Source: Polaribacter sp. IC073 (lineage in GTDB: Bacteria; Bacteroidota; Bacteroidia; Flavobacteriales; Flavobacteriaceae). Taken from it: a stretch of 64,000 nucleotides of DNA. How positions within the stretch are numbered: the first letter of the stretch is position 1; every line of letters starts with the position of its first letter. The notes under the pieces were generated by a model. It was not told the origin of the DNA, searched no databases, and saw only the letters and a list, made by a program, of their open reading frames with translations. The translations under genes were made by a program, and so were the position numbers. The stretch lies in assembly GCF_007997075.1 (NCBI RefSeq), contig NZ_VORS01000006.1, forward strand, positions 221,308 through 285,307. The letters are read 5' to 3'. Shown here one piece after another: positions 27,450 through 36,183 of the stretch.

Positions 27450-28547
27450 ATGTTAAAAATTTATATCGTAACGCCATTACTTATTATAGGTGCGTTTCTG
27501 GTCACGTTTATCATCATTCCTAAAATTACATGGATTGTAAAAAAGTTAAAATTAACAGACAAGGCAGATACTAGGAGTTCTCATAAAAATGCGATACCTA
27601 CCATGGGAGGTTTTTCTTTTTTTATCGCGATAATTTTAATTGTATTTTTTATTAAGAGATGGGATACCGAATTAATTGCAATAAATTTTATTACATCTAT
27701 CACCATTATTTTTATGATTGGGTTTAAAGATGACTTGGTATTATCTTCTCCCAAAGCCAAAGCTATAGGGCAGTTAGTAGCTATTTTATTTCTATTTTTA
27801 AGTGGCCTATTTAAGAATATTAGCTTAGATGGTTTTTTGGGTATTTACGAAGTACCAATGGTACTATCATTCTTATTTTTAACTTTTATAATGTTAGCTA
27901 TTATTAATTCCTTTAATTTAATTGATGGTGTAGATGGTTTGGCAGGTACTGTTGGAATTGTAATATTTATAGTATATGCAGTAATTTTTTTTGCTACAGG
28001 TTTCTATTTTTATGGGTTGTTGAGTAGTAGTTTGGTAGGAGTTTTAACAGCCTATTTAGTGTATAATTTTTCGGAAAGCAAAAAAATATTTATGGGAGAT
28101 ACAGGTTCTTTACTAATTGGATTTTGCATCAGTTTTTTTACTTTAAAATTTATATCTATGGATGCTTCTTATTTTTGGTATACTAATTTTCATGCACATG
28201 ATAAATTATTGATCGCCTTTGTAATCTTATCCATTCCACTTTTTGATACATCACGTGTTATTGTAATTCGTTTATTACAAAAAAAGAGCCCATTTTACCC
28301 AGATAGAAACCATATTCATCATGTGTTAATTGATGCCGGCTTAAGTCATAAAAAAACAAGTTTGATTTTAGGGATTTTAAATTTAATTATTGTTGGGGTC
28401 TTTTTGCATCTGTCTACACGTTTAGACAATAGCTTTCAATTATTATTTATTTTAATAGGCAGCTATTTACTGCTTTTAGTCCCATTTTATATCTTAAAGC
28501 AAAAAACTAGCAATAAAAAACCTTTTAAGTATCAGCTTAAAAAGTAA
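27450..28547 (+). CDS. Undecaprenyl-phosphate sugar-1-phosphate transferase, WecA/TagO (MraY) family
   Basis: 365-residue membrane enzyme with about ten helices that starts glycan synthesis by moving GlcNAc-1-P (or a similar sugar-1-P) from its UDP donor to undecaprenyl phosphate. Family blocks are DTRSSHKNAIPTMGGFSFF (40-58), the metal-binding GFKDD at 91-95, NSFNLIDGVDGLAG, FMGDTGSLLIGF and PDRNHIHHVLIDAGLSHKKT. It comes near the end of the locus, directly before the export genes. Sugar specificity is inferred from the family. Confidence 0.93.
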   Translation: MLKIYIVTPLLIIGAFLVTFIIIPKITWIVKKLKLTDKADTRSSHKNAIPTMGGFSFFIAIILIVFFIKRWDTELIAINFITSITIIFMIGFKDDLVLSSPKAKAIGQLVAILFLFLSGLFKNISLDGFLGIYEVPMVLSFLFLTFIMLAIINSFNLIDGVDGLAGTVGIVIFIVYAVIFFATGFYFYGLLSSSLVGVLTAYLVYNFSESKKIFMGDTGSLLIGFCISFFTLKFISMDASYFWYTNFHAHDKLLIAFVILSIPLFDTSRVIVIRLLQKKSPFYPDRNHIHHVLIDAGLSHKKTSLILGILNLIIVGVFLHLSTRLDNSFQLLFILIGSYLLLLVPFYILKQKTSNKKPFKYQLKK

Positions 28548-28599
28548 AGAATATCATTTAATATGGTTAAATAAAAATATAAATAGCAAAAAAAAAGTA

Positions 28600-29358
28600 A
28601 TGAAAAAACAGTATTATAAGATCTTTGTAACAACAGGGTTATTTTTCTTTTTAACTTCCTGTGTGTCCTCTAAAAAAGTCCTTTATTTTCAAGATAATGA
28701 GACACCAATAAGTAAAGAAAATTTTCAAATTTTTGAGCCTAGTATAGGTCCAGATGATTTATTAACCATAAATATTGCCACAATTGATACAGAAGCAGCT
28801 TTGCCTTTTAATTTGTATGAAGGTATGCAGGGTGCTGGAAGTTTAAAACCGTTGCCTTATCTGGTAAATAAAAGAGGGGAAATAGATTTTCCTGTAATAG
28901 GAACTATAAAAGTTGCAGGTTTTACAACCGATGAGTTAAGTGAGAGAATAAAAACGCTACTTAAGGATTACCTTATAAAACCAACCGTAAATGTTAAACT
29001 GGTGAATTTTAAGGTGACTGTAATGGGCGCTGTAAAAAAACCAGGTTCTTATACCATATCAAGTGAACGCATTACAATTATTGAAGCGTTGGGTTTAGCA
29101 GGTGATTTAGAACTACAAGGTAATAGAAAAACGGTACTATTAGTTCGCGAAAAAGAAGGAGAACGGATCTATGTAACAATCGATTTAACCAATAAAAAAC
29201 TATTTAGTTCCCCTTACTATTATTTAGCACAAAATGATGTGTTGTATGTAGCACCAAACAAGGTGAAAATTAATTCGTCTGGGGTTGGTTCTAATACAGG
29301 GGTGGTTATTTCATCTATTTCAATATTAATTACTTTAGTAGCTTTATTAATAAAATAA
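28600..29358 (+). CDS. Wza-like polysaccharide export lipoprotein
   Basis: 252 residues with a lipoprotein signal (LFFFLTSC, Cys21). A polysaccharide export (Poly_export) domain at ~45-125 has GPDDLLTINI and YLVNKRGEIDFPVIGTIKVA, and a SLBB-like domain follows with VTVMGAVKKPGSYTISSERI. The C-terminus ends in a hydrophobic helix (GVVISSISILITLVALLI). This is the outer-membrane channel component. The partner tyrosine kinase starts 3 bp downstream. Confidence 0.94.
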   Translation: MKKQYYKIFVTTGLFFFLTSCVSSKKVLYFQDNETPISKENFQIFEPSIGPDDLLTINIATIDTEAALPFNLYEGMQGAGSLKPLPYLVNKRGEIDFPVIGTIKVAGFTTDELSERIKTLLKDYLIKPTVNVKLVNFKVTVMGAVKKPGSYTISSERITIIEALGLAGDLELQGNRKTVLLVREKEGERIYVTIDLTNKKLFSSPYYYLAQNDVLYVAPNKVKINSSGVGSNTGVVISSISILITLVALLIK

Positions 29359-29361
29359 AAT

Positions 29362-31710
29362 ATGATAAACGATAATAATAAAGCCATCTATGAGGATGCC
29401 AATACTATTAATTTTAGAGAATTTTTTGAAAAGTTTGCATTTCATTGGAAATGGTTTTCTTTAGGGATAATAACCATGTTAGTACTTGCCTTTTTATATT
29501 TAAGGTATACGCCAAGACAGTATAAAGTATCTGCAACTATTTTGGTGAATGATAAGAATTCTGGAGAGCTACAATCAGAGCTTTCTGCATTTCAGGATTT
29601 AGGAATTATGAGCGATGTGAAATCTTCCTTTAATAATGAACTAGGAATTCTTAAATCTAGAACTTTGGCAATGCAAGTTGCGAAAGATTTAAAACTCAAC
29701 ATTAGCTTTTATCGAAAAGATTTTATGAAAGTAAATGAAGTTTATAAAGATAAATTACCATTTAAAATAAAGTTTTTAACAAATGATACTATTTTAAATG
29801 TAACATCTCTTTCATTTTATATCCATCCAATTTCTGAAACTCAATTTTTATTAGGAAATGCAGAAGAAGAATCTTTAGGCAAATTCACTTATGGAGAAAC
29901 TGTTGCTATGGGTTCAATTGATTTTATTGTGACACCAAGCATATCTGGTATACCAATTAGTGATGAGCACTATAAGGTTGTTATTCTACCCATTGAATTC
30001 GTTGCGAACCAATTTAAAAATATGATTAAGATTGCACCAGTCGATGAAAAATCGAGTTTAATAGATTTAAGTATTGAGTATGGCGTGAAACAAAAGGCTG
30101 AACATATTCTCAATAATTTGGTGAAAATTTATAATCAAAATGCAATAATTGATAAAAGTACCATCGCTATAAAGACAAATGATTTTATAGGAGAGCGATT
30201 GGTTGTTATTTCAAAAGATCTTTCTCTTCTAGATAAAAGTGTTGAAGCTTTTAAGACAAACAATAAAATTACAGATGTTAAAACAGAAACTGGAATCATT
30301 TTGTCTTCTAGTTCTGAGATAAATGAAAGCATTATAGCATTAAATACACAATTAAAATTAGTAGACTTTGTCGGTTTGTATATCAACGATAATTCAGAGG
30401 ATTTAATTCCTGTGAATTTAGGTTTATCTGATATTTCCTTCAGTGAATCTACAGGAATCTATAATGAAATATTATTGGAACGAAAAAGAATTTCAAAAAG
30501 TTCAAGTACTAAAAACCCAGTACTCATGAATTTAGATGAACAGTTAAAAAATAGAAGGGCAAGTATATCAAAGAGTTTGGTAAATCTAAAGTCTACGTTG
30601 AACATTTCTTTACAGGATTTAAAAGCGAGAGAAAAACGGATTGATTCAGAAATACAATCTGCACCTAAGCAAGAGCGAGAATTTGTAGAAATGAAACGTC
30701 AACAGCAAATTATAGAGACTTTGTATTTATATTTGTTAGAAAAAAGAGAAGAAAATTCTATTACTTTAGCGGTAACTATTCCGAATTCAAAAATTATAGA
30801 TAGTGCATTTGGTAGTAATATGCCAATCTTCCCTGTACCTAGAAAGGTCTATTTTTTAGCAATCCTAATAGGAATGGGTATTCCTTTTGGTGTTATATTT
30901 CTTATCGGTTTATTTGACAATAAGGTACACACATATGAAGATTTGGAGCGGGAACTAAAAATACCAATAATTGGAGACATACCTATAATTAAATCGGGAG
31001 AAAGGCTTGTTTTTGAAGAAAATGAAAGAAACTTATATGCAGAAGCATTTCACCTCTTACGCACCAATATAAACTTTATGTTGGCTGGAATAAAAAGTAC
31101 TTCTAAAACAATTTTTGTAACATCTACTATAAGTGGAGAAGGAAAGACATTCACAGCCATTAATTTGGCTGCTTCATTAACCTTGTCAAACAAAAAAGTG
31201 TTGCTAGTAGGGGCCGATATTAGAAATCCAAAATTAGCAGCGTATTTAAATGTGCCGTTGGAAAAAGGATTAACTCATTTTTTAATGGATACTGAATTGC
31301 ACATAGAAAGTGTGATACAACATATAAAATCGACTAATTTTGACATGATACAATCAGGTCTCAATGCTCCAAACCCATCTGCACTATTAATGAATGACCG
31401 TTTTAAGGAGGTAATGGCTTATGGAAAAAAACACTATGATTTTGTTATTTTTGATACACCTCCTGTACACGTAGTGGCAGACACTTTATTATTAAGTGAA
31501 AACAATGCTGATTTGGTTATTTATGTGGTACGTGCCAATTATTTAGACAAACGATTATTGAAAGTTCCAAAGAAAATGTCCGATGAAAAACGCTTGCCAA
31601 ATATGGCACTAGTTATCAATGGTACAGCGCCAAAAAATGGTTATGGCTATGGTTATTATGGTTACCTTCAAGACGACAAATCAAAAAGACCTTGGCATAG
31701 AAAAATATAG
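29362..31710 (+). CDS. Wzc-like polysaccharide co-polymerase and tyrosine autokinase
   Basis: 782 residues. A Wzz chain-length domain is bracketed by two membrane helices (FSLGIITMLVLAFLYLRY near 35-50 and VYFLAILIGMGIPFGVIFLI near 495-515), with a coiled-coil periplasmic stretch between. The cytoplasmic BY-kinase domain has Walker A STISGEGKT at ~588-596, the second motif VLLVGADIRNPKL and DFVIFDTPPVHVV. The tyrosine cluster YGYGYYGY at ~761-768 is the autophosphorylation tail. It would set chain length and drive Wza-coupled export. It is the last intact gene of the locus; I see no clear terminator behind it. Confidence 0.95.
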   Translation: MINDNNKAIYEDANTINFREFFEKFAFHWKWFSLGIITMLVLAFLYLRYTPRQYKVSATILVNDKNSGELQSELSAFQDLGIMSDVKSSFNNELGILKSRTLAMQVAKDLKLNISFYRKDFMKVNEVYKDKLPFKIKFLTNDTILNVTSLSFYIHPISETQFLLGNAEEESLGKFTYGETVAMGSIDFIVTPSISGIPISDEHYKVVILPIEFVANQFKNMIKIAPVDEKSSLIDLSIEYGVKQKAEHILNNLVKIYNQNAIIDKSTIAIKTNDFIGERLVVISKDLSLLDKSVEAFKTNNKITDVKTETGIILSSSSEINESIIALNTQLKLVDFVGLYINDNSEDLIPVNLGLSDISFSESTGIYNEILLERKRISKSSSTKNPVLMNLDEQLKNRRASISKSLVNLKSTLNISLQDLKAREKRIDSEIQSAPKQEREFVEMKRQQQIIETLYLYLLEKREENSITLAVTIPNSKIIDSAFGSNMPIFPVPRKVYFLAILIGMGIPFGVIFLIGLFDNKVHTYEDLERELKIPIIGDIPIIKSGERLVFEENERNLYAEAFHLLRTNINFMLAGIKSTSKTIFVTSTISGEGKTFTAINLAASLTLSNKKVLLVGADIRNPKLAAYLNVPLEKGLTHFLMDTELHIESVIQHIKSTNFDMIQSGLNAPNPSALLMNDRFKEVMAYGKKHYDFVIFDTPPVHVVADTLLLSENNADLVIYVVRANYLDKRLLKVPKKMSDEKRLPNMALVINGTAPKNGYGYGYYGYLQDDKSKRPWHRKI

Positions 31711-31873
31711 AGTTCTGTAGCTTGTTTTTAACGTAAATAAATATATTAAAACACGAAAATAGTAAACAAGACGAAATTAAAAAAAAGGGGAACGAATTGC
31801 ATAATTAAAGTTTGTAAAGGATTTTCTGTAAACCATAATTTCAGTTGTGCGCAAGCTAAAAAAATGAAACATA

Positions 31874-32218
31874 ATGAAAAACACTACGATTGACATAAAC
31901 GATTCTACTATTAAAGAGTATGTAGAATCTTTACGACCTGAAAACATTGAAGTTCGTAAACAAGTGGATATCGGGTATTCATATGGCGGAAAAGTTATAA
32001 TTCTATTTGAAATCAGACCTGAATGGGACAACCCAAAAAAAATGGAACAAATTGATTTTGCAAAAATTAGACATTATAAATCCAAAAAAAAATGGAATTT
32101 ATATTGGATGAGAGCTAGCGGAAAATGGGAAATATACAAACCTTTTCCTGAATCTACTCATTTAGGGGAAATCATAGAAATCATAAAAAAAGATGAACAT
32201 GGATGTTTTTATGGATAA
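31874..32218 (+). CDS. DUF3024-family small protein
   Basis: 114 residues. The segments VRKQVDIGYSYGGKVIILFE, RPEWDNPKKMEQIDFAKIR and WNLYWMRASGKWEIYKPFPE are those of the DUF3024 family, soluble proteins of unknown function common in Bacteroidetes and some Gammaproteobacteria. The frame is intact. It is followed at once by the remains of a UPF0158-family gene whose start overlaps its end, probably once a two-gene unit. Confidence 0.85.
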   Translation: MKNTTIDINDSTIKEYVESLRPENIEVRKQVDIGYSYGGKVIILFEIRPEWDNPKKMEQIDFAKIRHYKSKKKWNLYWMRASGKWEIYKPFPESTHLGEIIEIIKKDEHGCFYG

Positions 32219-32598
32219 TTCAAAACAAAGTATAGTTAAAGAAATTACGCAAGAATTAGATTGCGGAAATGAATATACTACAATTTGAAAACGAACGAAA
32301 TTATAGCAATTCCCAATTTTTCACAAATTTAAGACGGAGAAAAATTTAAAGAGACTTTCCAAAGGGATTTAGAAAAAAGAAGAATTTATAAAAATTGAGA
32401 TACTAGAAAGTTTCGAATCATTTAAAATAATAGAACGATTTATCAAGCAGTTAAATGACCAAAATTAAAAGTTCTCTTACAGCAGAAAAAACTTTTCAAA
32501 ATTTTAAGTAAAAAATAGACCATTCAAATTTTCGATAATCTTGGTTTGTCTTTAAACAAAATGAATTGGAAAAAATAGTAAAAAATCAATTAAAATAG
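32203..32598 (+). pseudogene. Decayed UPF0158-family gene
   Basis: The start (VKEITQELDCGNE) overlaps the DUF3024 stop. Downstream pieces in shifting frames read TNEIIAIPNFSQI, GEKFKETFQRDLEK, EILESFESFKI and PFQNFK.KIDHSNF, ending NELEKIVKNQLK and a stop. These are consecutive blocks of the UPF0158 family, but at least four stops or frameshifts break them, so no product is made. The function of UPF0158 proteins is unknown. Confidence 0.7.
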
Positions 32599-32864
32599 GA
32601 AAACCACATGCAAAACAACATTTATTAAAAATTATTATATTTAGCTAAACTAAAAAGATCGGTGCGTTTTTGTATACTGTTAGTTTTCCGTAGGAAACCC
32701 TCACAAACAAAACGGCAATATTCAATACACAAACATGATATAGATATCACTACTGGAGTCGACTTATCAAAAAAAGTAGTTGCCCGAAACATTGAAAAAA
32801 GATCATAATGTATAAAATAGTTCGCCTTTTACGTTTTATTTTTCATGTGGACAAAATGGTTGGG
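32599..32864. other. Non-coding stretch between gene wrecks
   Basis: About 265 bp with no usable reading frame. A short imperfect inverted repeat around 32684-32700 (GTTTTCC GTA GGAAAC) is visible. I see no promoter, RNA gene or IS end that I can defend. Confidence 0.4.
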
Positions 32865-33753
32865 TTATTTTCTCGTAACTTTATTGTGATGCACTTTATA
32901 TTGTAAAGCCATTTTACTTATTAAGCTATTGAGTATTGTTGCTTTAATTTGTGAGCAATTTATTCTGAAACAAAATTCATTAAAATAGCTGTTTTTATTA
33001 AAGTCACTTTCCAAAGAATAGGTTATTCTTATCCAAAATTTCAATTGATGGATCATCGTAAGAAGCGCTTTAAAGTTCATACCTACATTACTTTCAATGT
33101 GTTTAATATCATAGGCATTAGCAATGGGTCTGTTCCCCTCCAATTATCAGTTATTACTTTAAACTTCTAGACTTATATGGTTCATAAAATAGACTGTAAA
33201 GAACTCTCTGAAAAATCTTCACCTCTCATCCCATACATTCTTATTACTTTTCCTTCTTCAGTAAGTTCAACCGCAGTGATAGCCTGATTTTATTTGTATT
33301 ATAAATTCTACTACCTTATCTTTTTCTCGTCCTCCAATAACAAATTCGTCAATATGAATAATACTAGTCATAGGATTATTTCCGCTACTTCTCATAGCTT
33401 TTCTAGTTTTAAGTATGCATAAACGAGCTGTTTTTTCTGTCATATCAAAACAAACAACAGCATAGCTTGCTGAAAGGCTTTTGGTACTTGTACTCACTTG
33501 AAAAACGATAAAAAAGCTTTTCTAACACCAAACTTAACCATGTGAAAAGAGTCTTTGAAGTAGCCGATTCTTAATGAGAATAAATATTACATGTTCTTGA
33601 AGAATATTTCCTTATTTGAGACTTCTTATGCGCATATTTAACACATTGAAAGCCATCTTTCCGTTTAATATCCGCCAAGTATTTCTTACAATTATCATCC
33701 GTTGTAAACCAATCAGAAAACTCTAGAAAGTTTTGTCCTTTAGAAAAATTCAT
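32865..33753 (-). pseudogene. Degraded IS1595-family (ISXO2-like) transposase
   Basis: On the minus strand the order is right for an IS1595 transposase but the frame is broken. Positions 33753-33571 give the N-terminal zinc-ribbon region (KGQNFLEFSDWFTTDDNCKK, KDGFQCVKYAHKKSQIR; one zinc-site Cys is now Tyr). Positions 33497-33267 give STSTKSLSASYA and the catalytic start IIHIDEFVIGGREK. Positions 33143-32865 give the C-terminus (IESNVGMNFKALLTMIHQLK, YFNEFCFRIN). Gaps, stops and frameshifts inactivate it. Confidence 0.82.
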
Positions 33754-34073
33754 AATAACTTTATTTTTCTTTCTTTAATTAATACATCATCATTTCTAAG
33801 TATGTCTTTTAAATCATAAAAAGAACCATCAATTATGTTCTTTGTGTTTAAAATATTTAATTCATAATTATCATACCATGTAAGTAGCAGCGTGATATTT
33901 GTATTAAGCCTTCTATATGCGCTTCTAAGCCGCATATAAATAAAGAACTTTACGTATTTAAAGATTGATAATTCGCTCATTAAAAAGCTTCTCCTCTTAA
34001 TAAACCACCTCTTTAATATCCCTTCAAATAATTCTTTAGCAGTGTTTTTTAGCATAATTACATACATCTTCAA
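33750..34073 (-). pseudogene. Fragment of an IS256-like (Zn-binding variant) transposase
   Basis: An open stretch of 107 codons carries RLRSAYRRLNTNITLLLTWY, DNYELNILNTKNIIDGSFYD and LKDILRNDDVLIKERK. This matches the C-terminal part of the variant IS256-type transposases (RLRSAYRSLK..LPWLFTW..NIPNTTN..DG.F..LKNKLR.H.GLS). The N-terminal two thirds are missing. It ends where the IS1595 relic begins, so one element probably inserted next to or into the other. Confidence 0.65.
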
Positions 34074-34229
34074 ATCAATGGAAGTATGCCCTTTTTTATT
34101 TATAGTTACACCTCGTCTTATTGAAAAAACTTAATGAAATTGACAAAATTGAACAAGGAAATCATTAAAATATGCTCCAAAACTATTTAAAACACAGATA
34201 AATTAAAACAATTATTAGCCTGGAGTAGA

Positions 34230-34610
34230 TTTTTTCTCCGTAAATACAGCTGTGAATGGACTGAAAATCAAACTTAAAAGGGCTAAAATACTATCCGAAC
34301 GATATCTAAGTTTAGAAAAAACTACAAACTATGCCAAAATTTATCTTGTATCTATACTCATACAGAAGATAAAAACTCTGGTTTAAGTAAGACCGTAAAG
34401 TAGTCTCAAAAAGTGAGGCAAACGCAGTTTAAAAGCTTCAATAGCATATCTAGAAGAATATATCTAAACATCCTCAACTATTTTGGCAATGGAGGTACAG
34501 ATACTTCTGCTGAATATTTTAACGCAAAAATGAAAGCTTTTAAAGTACAATTTAGAGGTGTTAAGAACATAGAGTTCTTCCTTTTTAGGCTTACAAATGT
34601 GTTTGCATAA
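34230..34610 (+). pseudogene. Fragment of an ISAon1-like (ISL3-related) transposase
   Basis: On the + strand EWTENQ, then frame-broken LEKNYKLCQNLS and IYTHTEDKNSGLSK, lead into an intact C-terminal stretch at 34413-34610 (QFKSFNSISRRIYLNILNYF, TDTSAEYFNAKMKAFKVQFR, GVKNIEFFLFRLTNVFA). These blocks are the end of ISAon1-family transposases. The N-terminal part is absent or unreadable. Confidence 0.75.
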
Positions 34611-35010
34611 TTATATTACAAATTTTAGACTTGATTATTGATGACTATATTATTTGATAAAATACAGAAAGATTACATTCTCGTTTAAGACATCTCTCAC
34701 CTCTAGAAATAAAAAAAAATGAGAAGATTTTTTAAAAAAGTACCTTAAGAAAATAGTCACAAATTTACTAGGTGGTCCAAGATAATAATTAACCTTTAAA
34801 AGTGGCTGTTTTTAGTTAGCTGTGCATCTTCATTATTAAAACTTAAAAAAGATAAATTATCCAAAAACTACTGCAAAACCTTATATAGTTTTACAGTAAA
34901 AAATGGATTTTTAAGACCTAGAGAAAAAACTATCCTAATATATAGTGAGTAGAATTAAAAACAGATTTAATACAGGTTTCTATTTAGAAATTATTGCTAC
35001 AGGTATAATA
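34611..35010. other. AT-rich gap between IS wrecks and the integrative element
   Basis: Four hundred bases without a gene on either strand. The left end of the integrative element should fall in or near it, but I found no convincing direct repeat of the tRNA-proximal sequence. AGGTGGTCC at 34770-34778 matches nine bases of the tRNA, too few to call an attachment site. Confidence 0.4.
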
Positions 35011-35445
35011 CTACAATTCACAATTATCAGAAAAGCTATAATAACCTCCACTTGTTACAATAATATGATCTAATAACTTTACATCTAAATATTCTCCTGC
35101 CGTTTTTAATTTTTTAGTTAACGATTTATCAGCTTGACTTGGTTTTAAATTATTACTTGGATGATTATGGGCAATTATAATACTTGCAGCGTTACATTTT
35201 AATGCAACAGAAAATACAAGTTTAGCATCTACAATAGTTGCAGAGGTACTACCTTTAGATAAAGAATAAATTCCTAAAACCTGATTACTTCTGCTTAAAA
35301 GTAAGATTTTAAATTCTTCCTGTAACTCAATAATATCTTTATCCCAAGAATCTAAAAAAGCTTCATAAGAAGTCTGACTGCTTGTTATTTTAAAATTGTT
35401 TTTATTATCGTTGGTATAAGAAACTTTAATTTCTGAAATCTTCAT
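35011..35445 (-). CDS. RadC-like JAB-domain protein
   Basis: 144 residues forming the JAB/MPN (JAMM) domain of RadC-family proteins: HNHPSNNLKPSQAD supplies His93, His95 and Asp106, and Glu43/44 in LQEEFKILLL is the likely catalytic Glu. VDAKLVFSVALKCNAASIII, then LLDHIIVTSGGYYSF, complete the domain. The HhH half of true RadC is missing, as in most copies on Bacteroidetes mobile elements. Biological role is unclear. It is the first gene of the integrative element, transcribed toward the IS debris. Confidence 0.9.
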   Translation of the reverse strand: MKISEIKVSYTNDNKNNFKITSSQTSYEAFLDSWDKDIIELQEEFKILLLSRSNQVLGIYSLSKGSTSATIVDAKLVFSVALKCNAASIIIAHNHPSNNLKPSQADKSLTKKLKTAGEYLDVKLLDHIIVTSGGYYSFSDNCEL

Positions 35446-35462
35446 AATTTTAAATTTAAAAA

Positions 35463-35491
35463 AGAGATGTTACTTAAAAAGCAACATCTCT
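35463..35491 (-). terminator. Hairpin terminator downstream of the 130-aa hypothetical gene
   Basis: Arms AGAGATGTT / AACATCTCT with an inner CTT/AAG continuation enclose a short A-rich loop. On the minus strand the stem is followed by TTTTTTAAATTT. It lies 10 bp after the stop codon of the gene at 35501-35893. Confidence 0.7.
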
Positions 35492-35500
35492 ATAATTTAA

Positions 35501-35893
35501 TTACTCTGCATGTTCTAATATGCCATTTTGAGAAAACACATTTGCATTAGCAATTACATTATGTTCTTGCTTTACAGGTGCTTTTTGCTTTACAACCTCA
35601 TCTGTGGTGTAAACCCATCTATGATTTAAAGTTACTTCTTCACCTGTTTCTTTGATAGTATATGTAAAGTCTTCACAAGTTTCTTTAATAATTCTACCAT
35701 CCATTTCTGTTCCTATTAATGCTGAACACACCTCTTCAGTAAATGTTGAGGGTATGTATGCTTTCTTGGCTGTTGCATAGAAATTGCCTGTTTCTTTGGA
35801 CTTAACCATTTCAATGCCACCTTGAAGTTCCAGAACAAAAAATGCTGTTCCGTCTTCTTTGTTTCTTTCTTTGTAACCAATAATTCTAACCAT
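35501..35893 (-). CDS. Conserved hypothetical protein of integrative elements
   Basis: 130 residues, soluble, no signal peptide. RIIGYKERNKEDGTAFFVLE and YATAKKAYIPSTFTEEVC are its most ordered parts; the last ~40 residues are polar (VVKQKAPVKQEHNVIANANV). I do not recognise a named domain. It sits next to the RadC-like gene with its own terminator, an arrangement I associate with mobile elements of Flavobacteriaceae. Confidence 0.65.
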   Translation of the reverse strand: MVRIIGYKERNKEDGTAFFVLELQGGIEMVKSKETGNFYATAKKAYIPSTFTEEVCSALIGTEMDGRIIKETCEDFTYTIKETGEEVTLNHRWVYTTDEVVKQKAPVKQEHNVIANANVFSQNGILEHAE

Positions 35894-36140
35894 TGTTTTA
35901 AGTTTTTGAATTTATAAAATAACCACACAAAAAATAAATTATCTACAGAATATAAATCTCAACTATCACCTTGAATTTATTATTTCTGCCTGAAAAATTT
36001 ACTTGTATATAAGTGGTGGGGCGGAGTTTCCTTTCCCAGGCATATGTGAGGGTTTTTATATAGGTAATCAGAGAACTCACAACCTTTTGAAAATTTTTTA
36101 TTATAATTTTTTTTACCAAAAAATTTTGAAACCATTTTCT

Positions 36141-36148
36141 TACATTTG
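36141..36148 (+). promoter_or_regulatory. Possible promoter -7 element for the restriction-modification gene
   Basis: TACATTTG matches the Bacteroidetes -7 consensus TAnnTTTG, 35 bp before the ATG at 36184. A TTTG at 36125 is too close to be a proper -33 element, so only half of the promoter is supported. Confidence 0.4.
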
Positions 36149-36183
36149 AGAAAAAAGCTATTCTATTAAATTTACTTCAAACC

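Noticed and set aside
34770..34778. AGGTGGTCC matching nine bases of the tRNA, possible attachment site
   Set aside because: Nine bases are expected by chance in this much sequence, the match does not extend, and it falls in the variable region of the tRNA instead of its 3' end.
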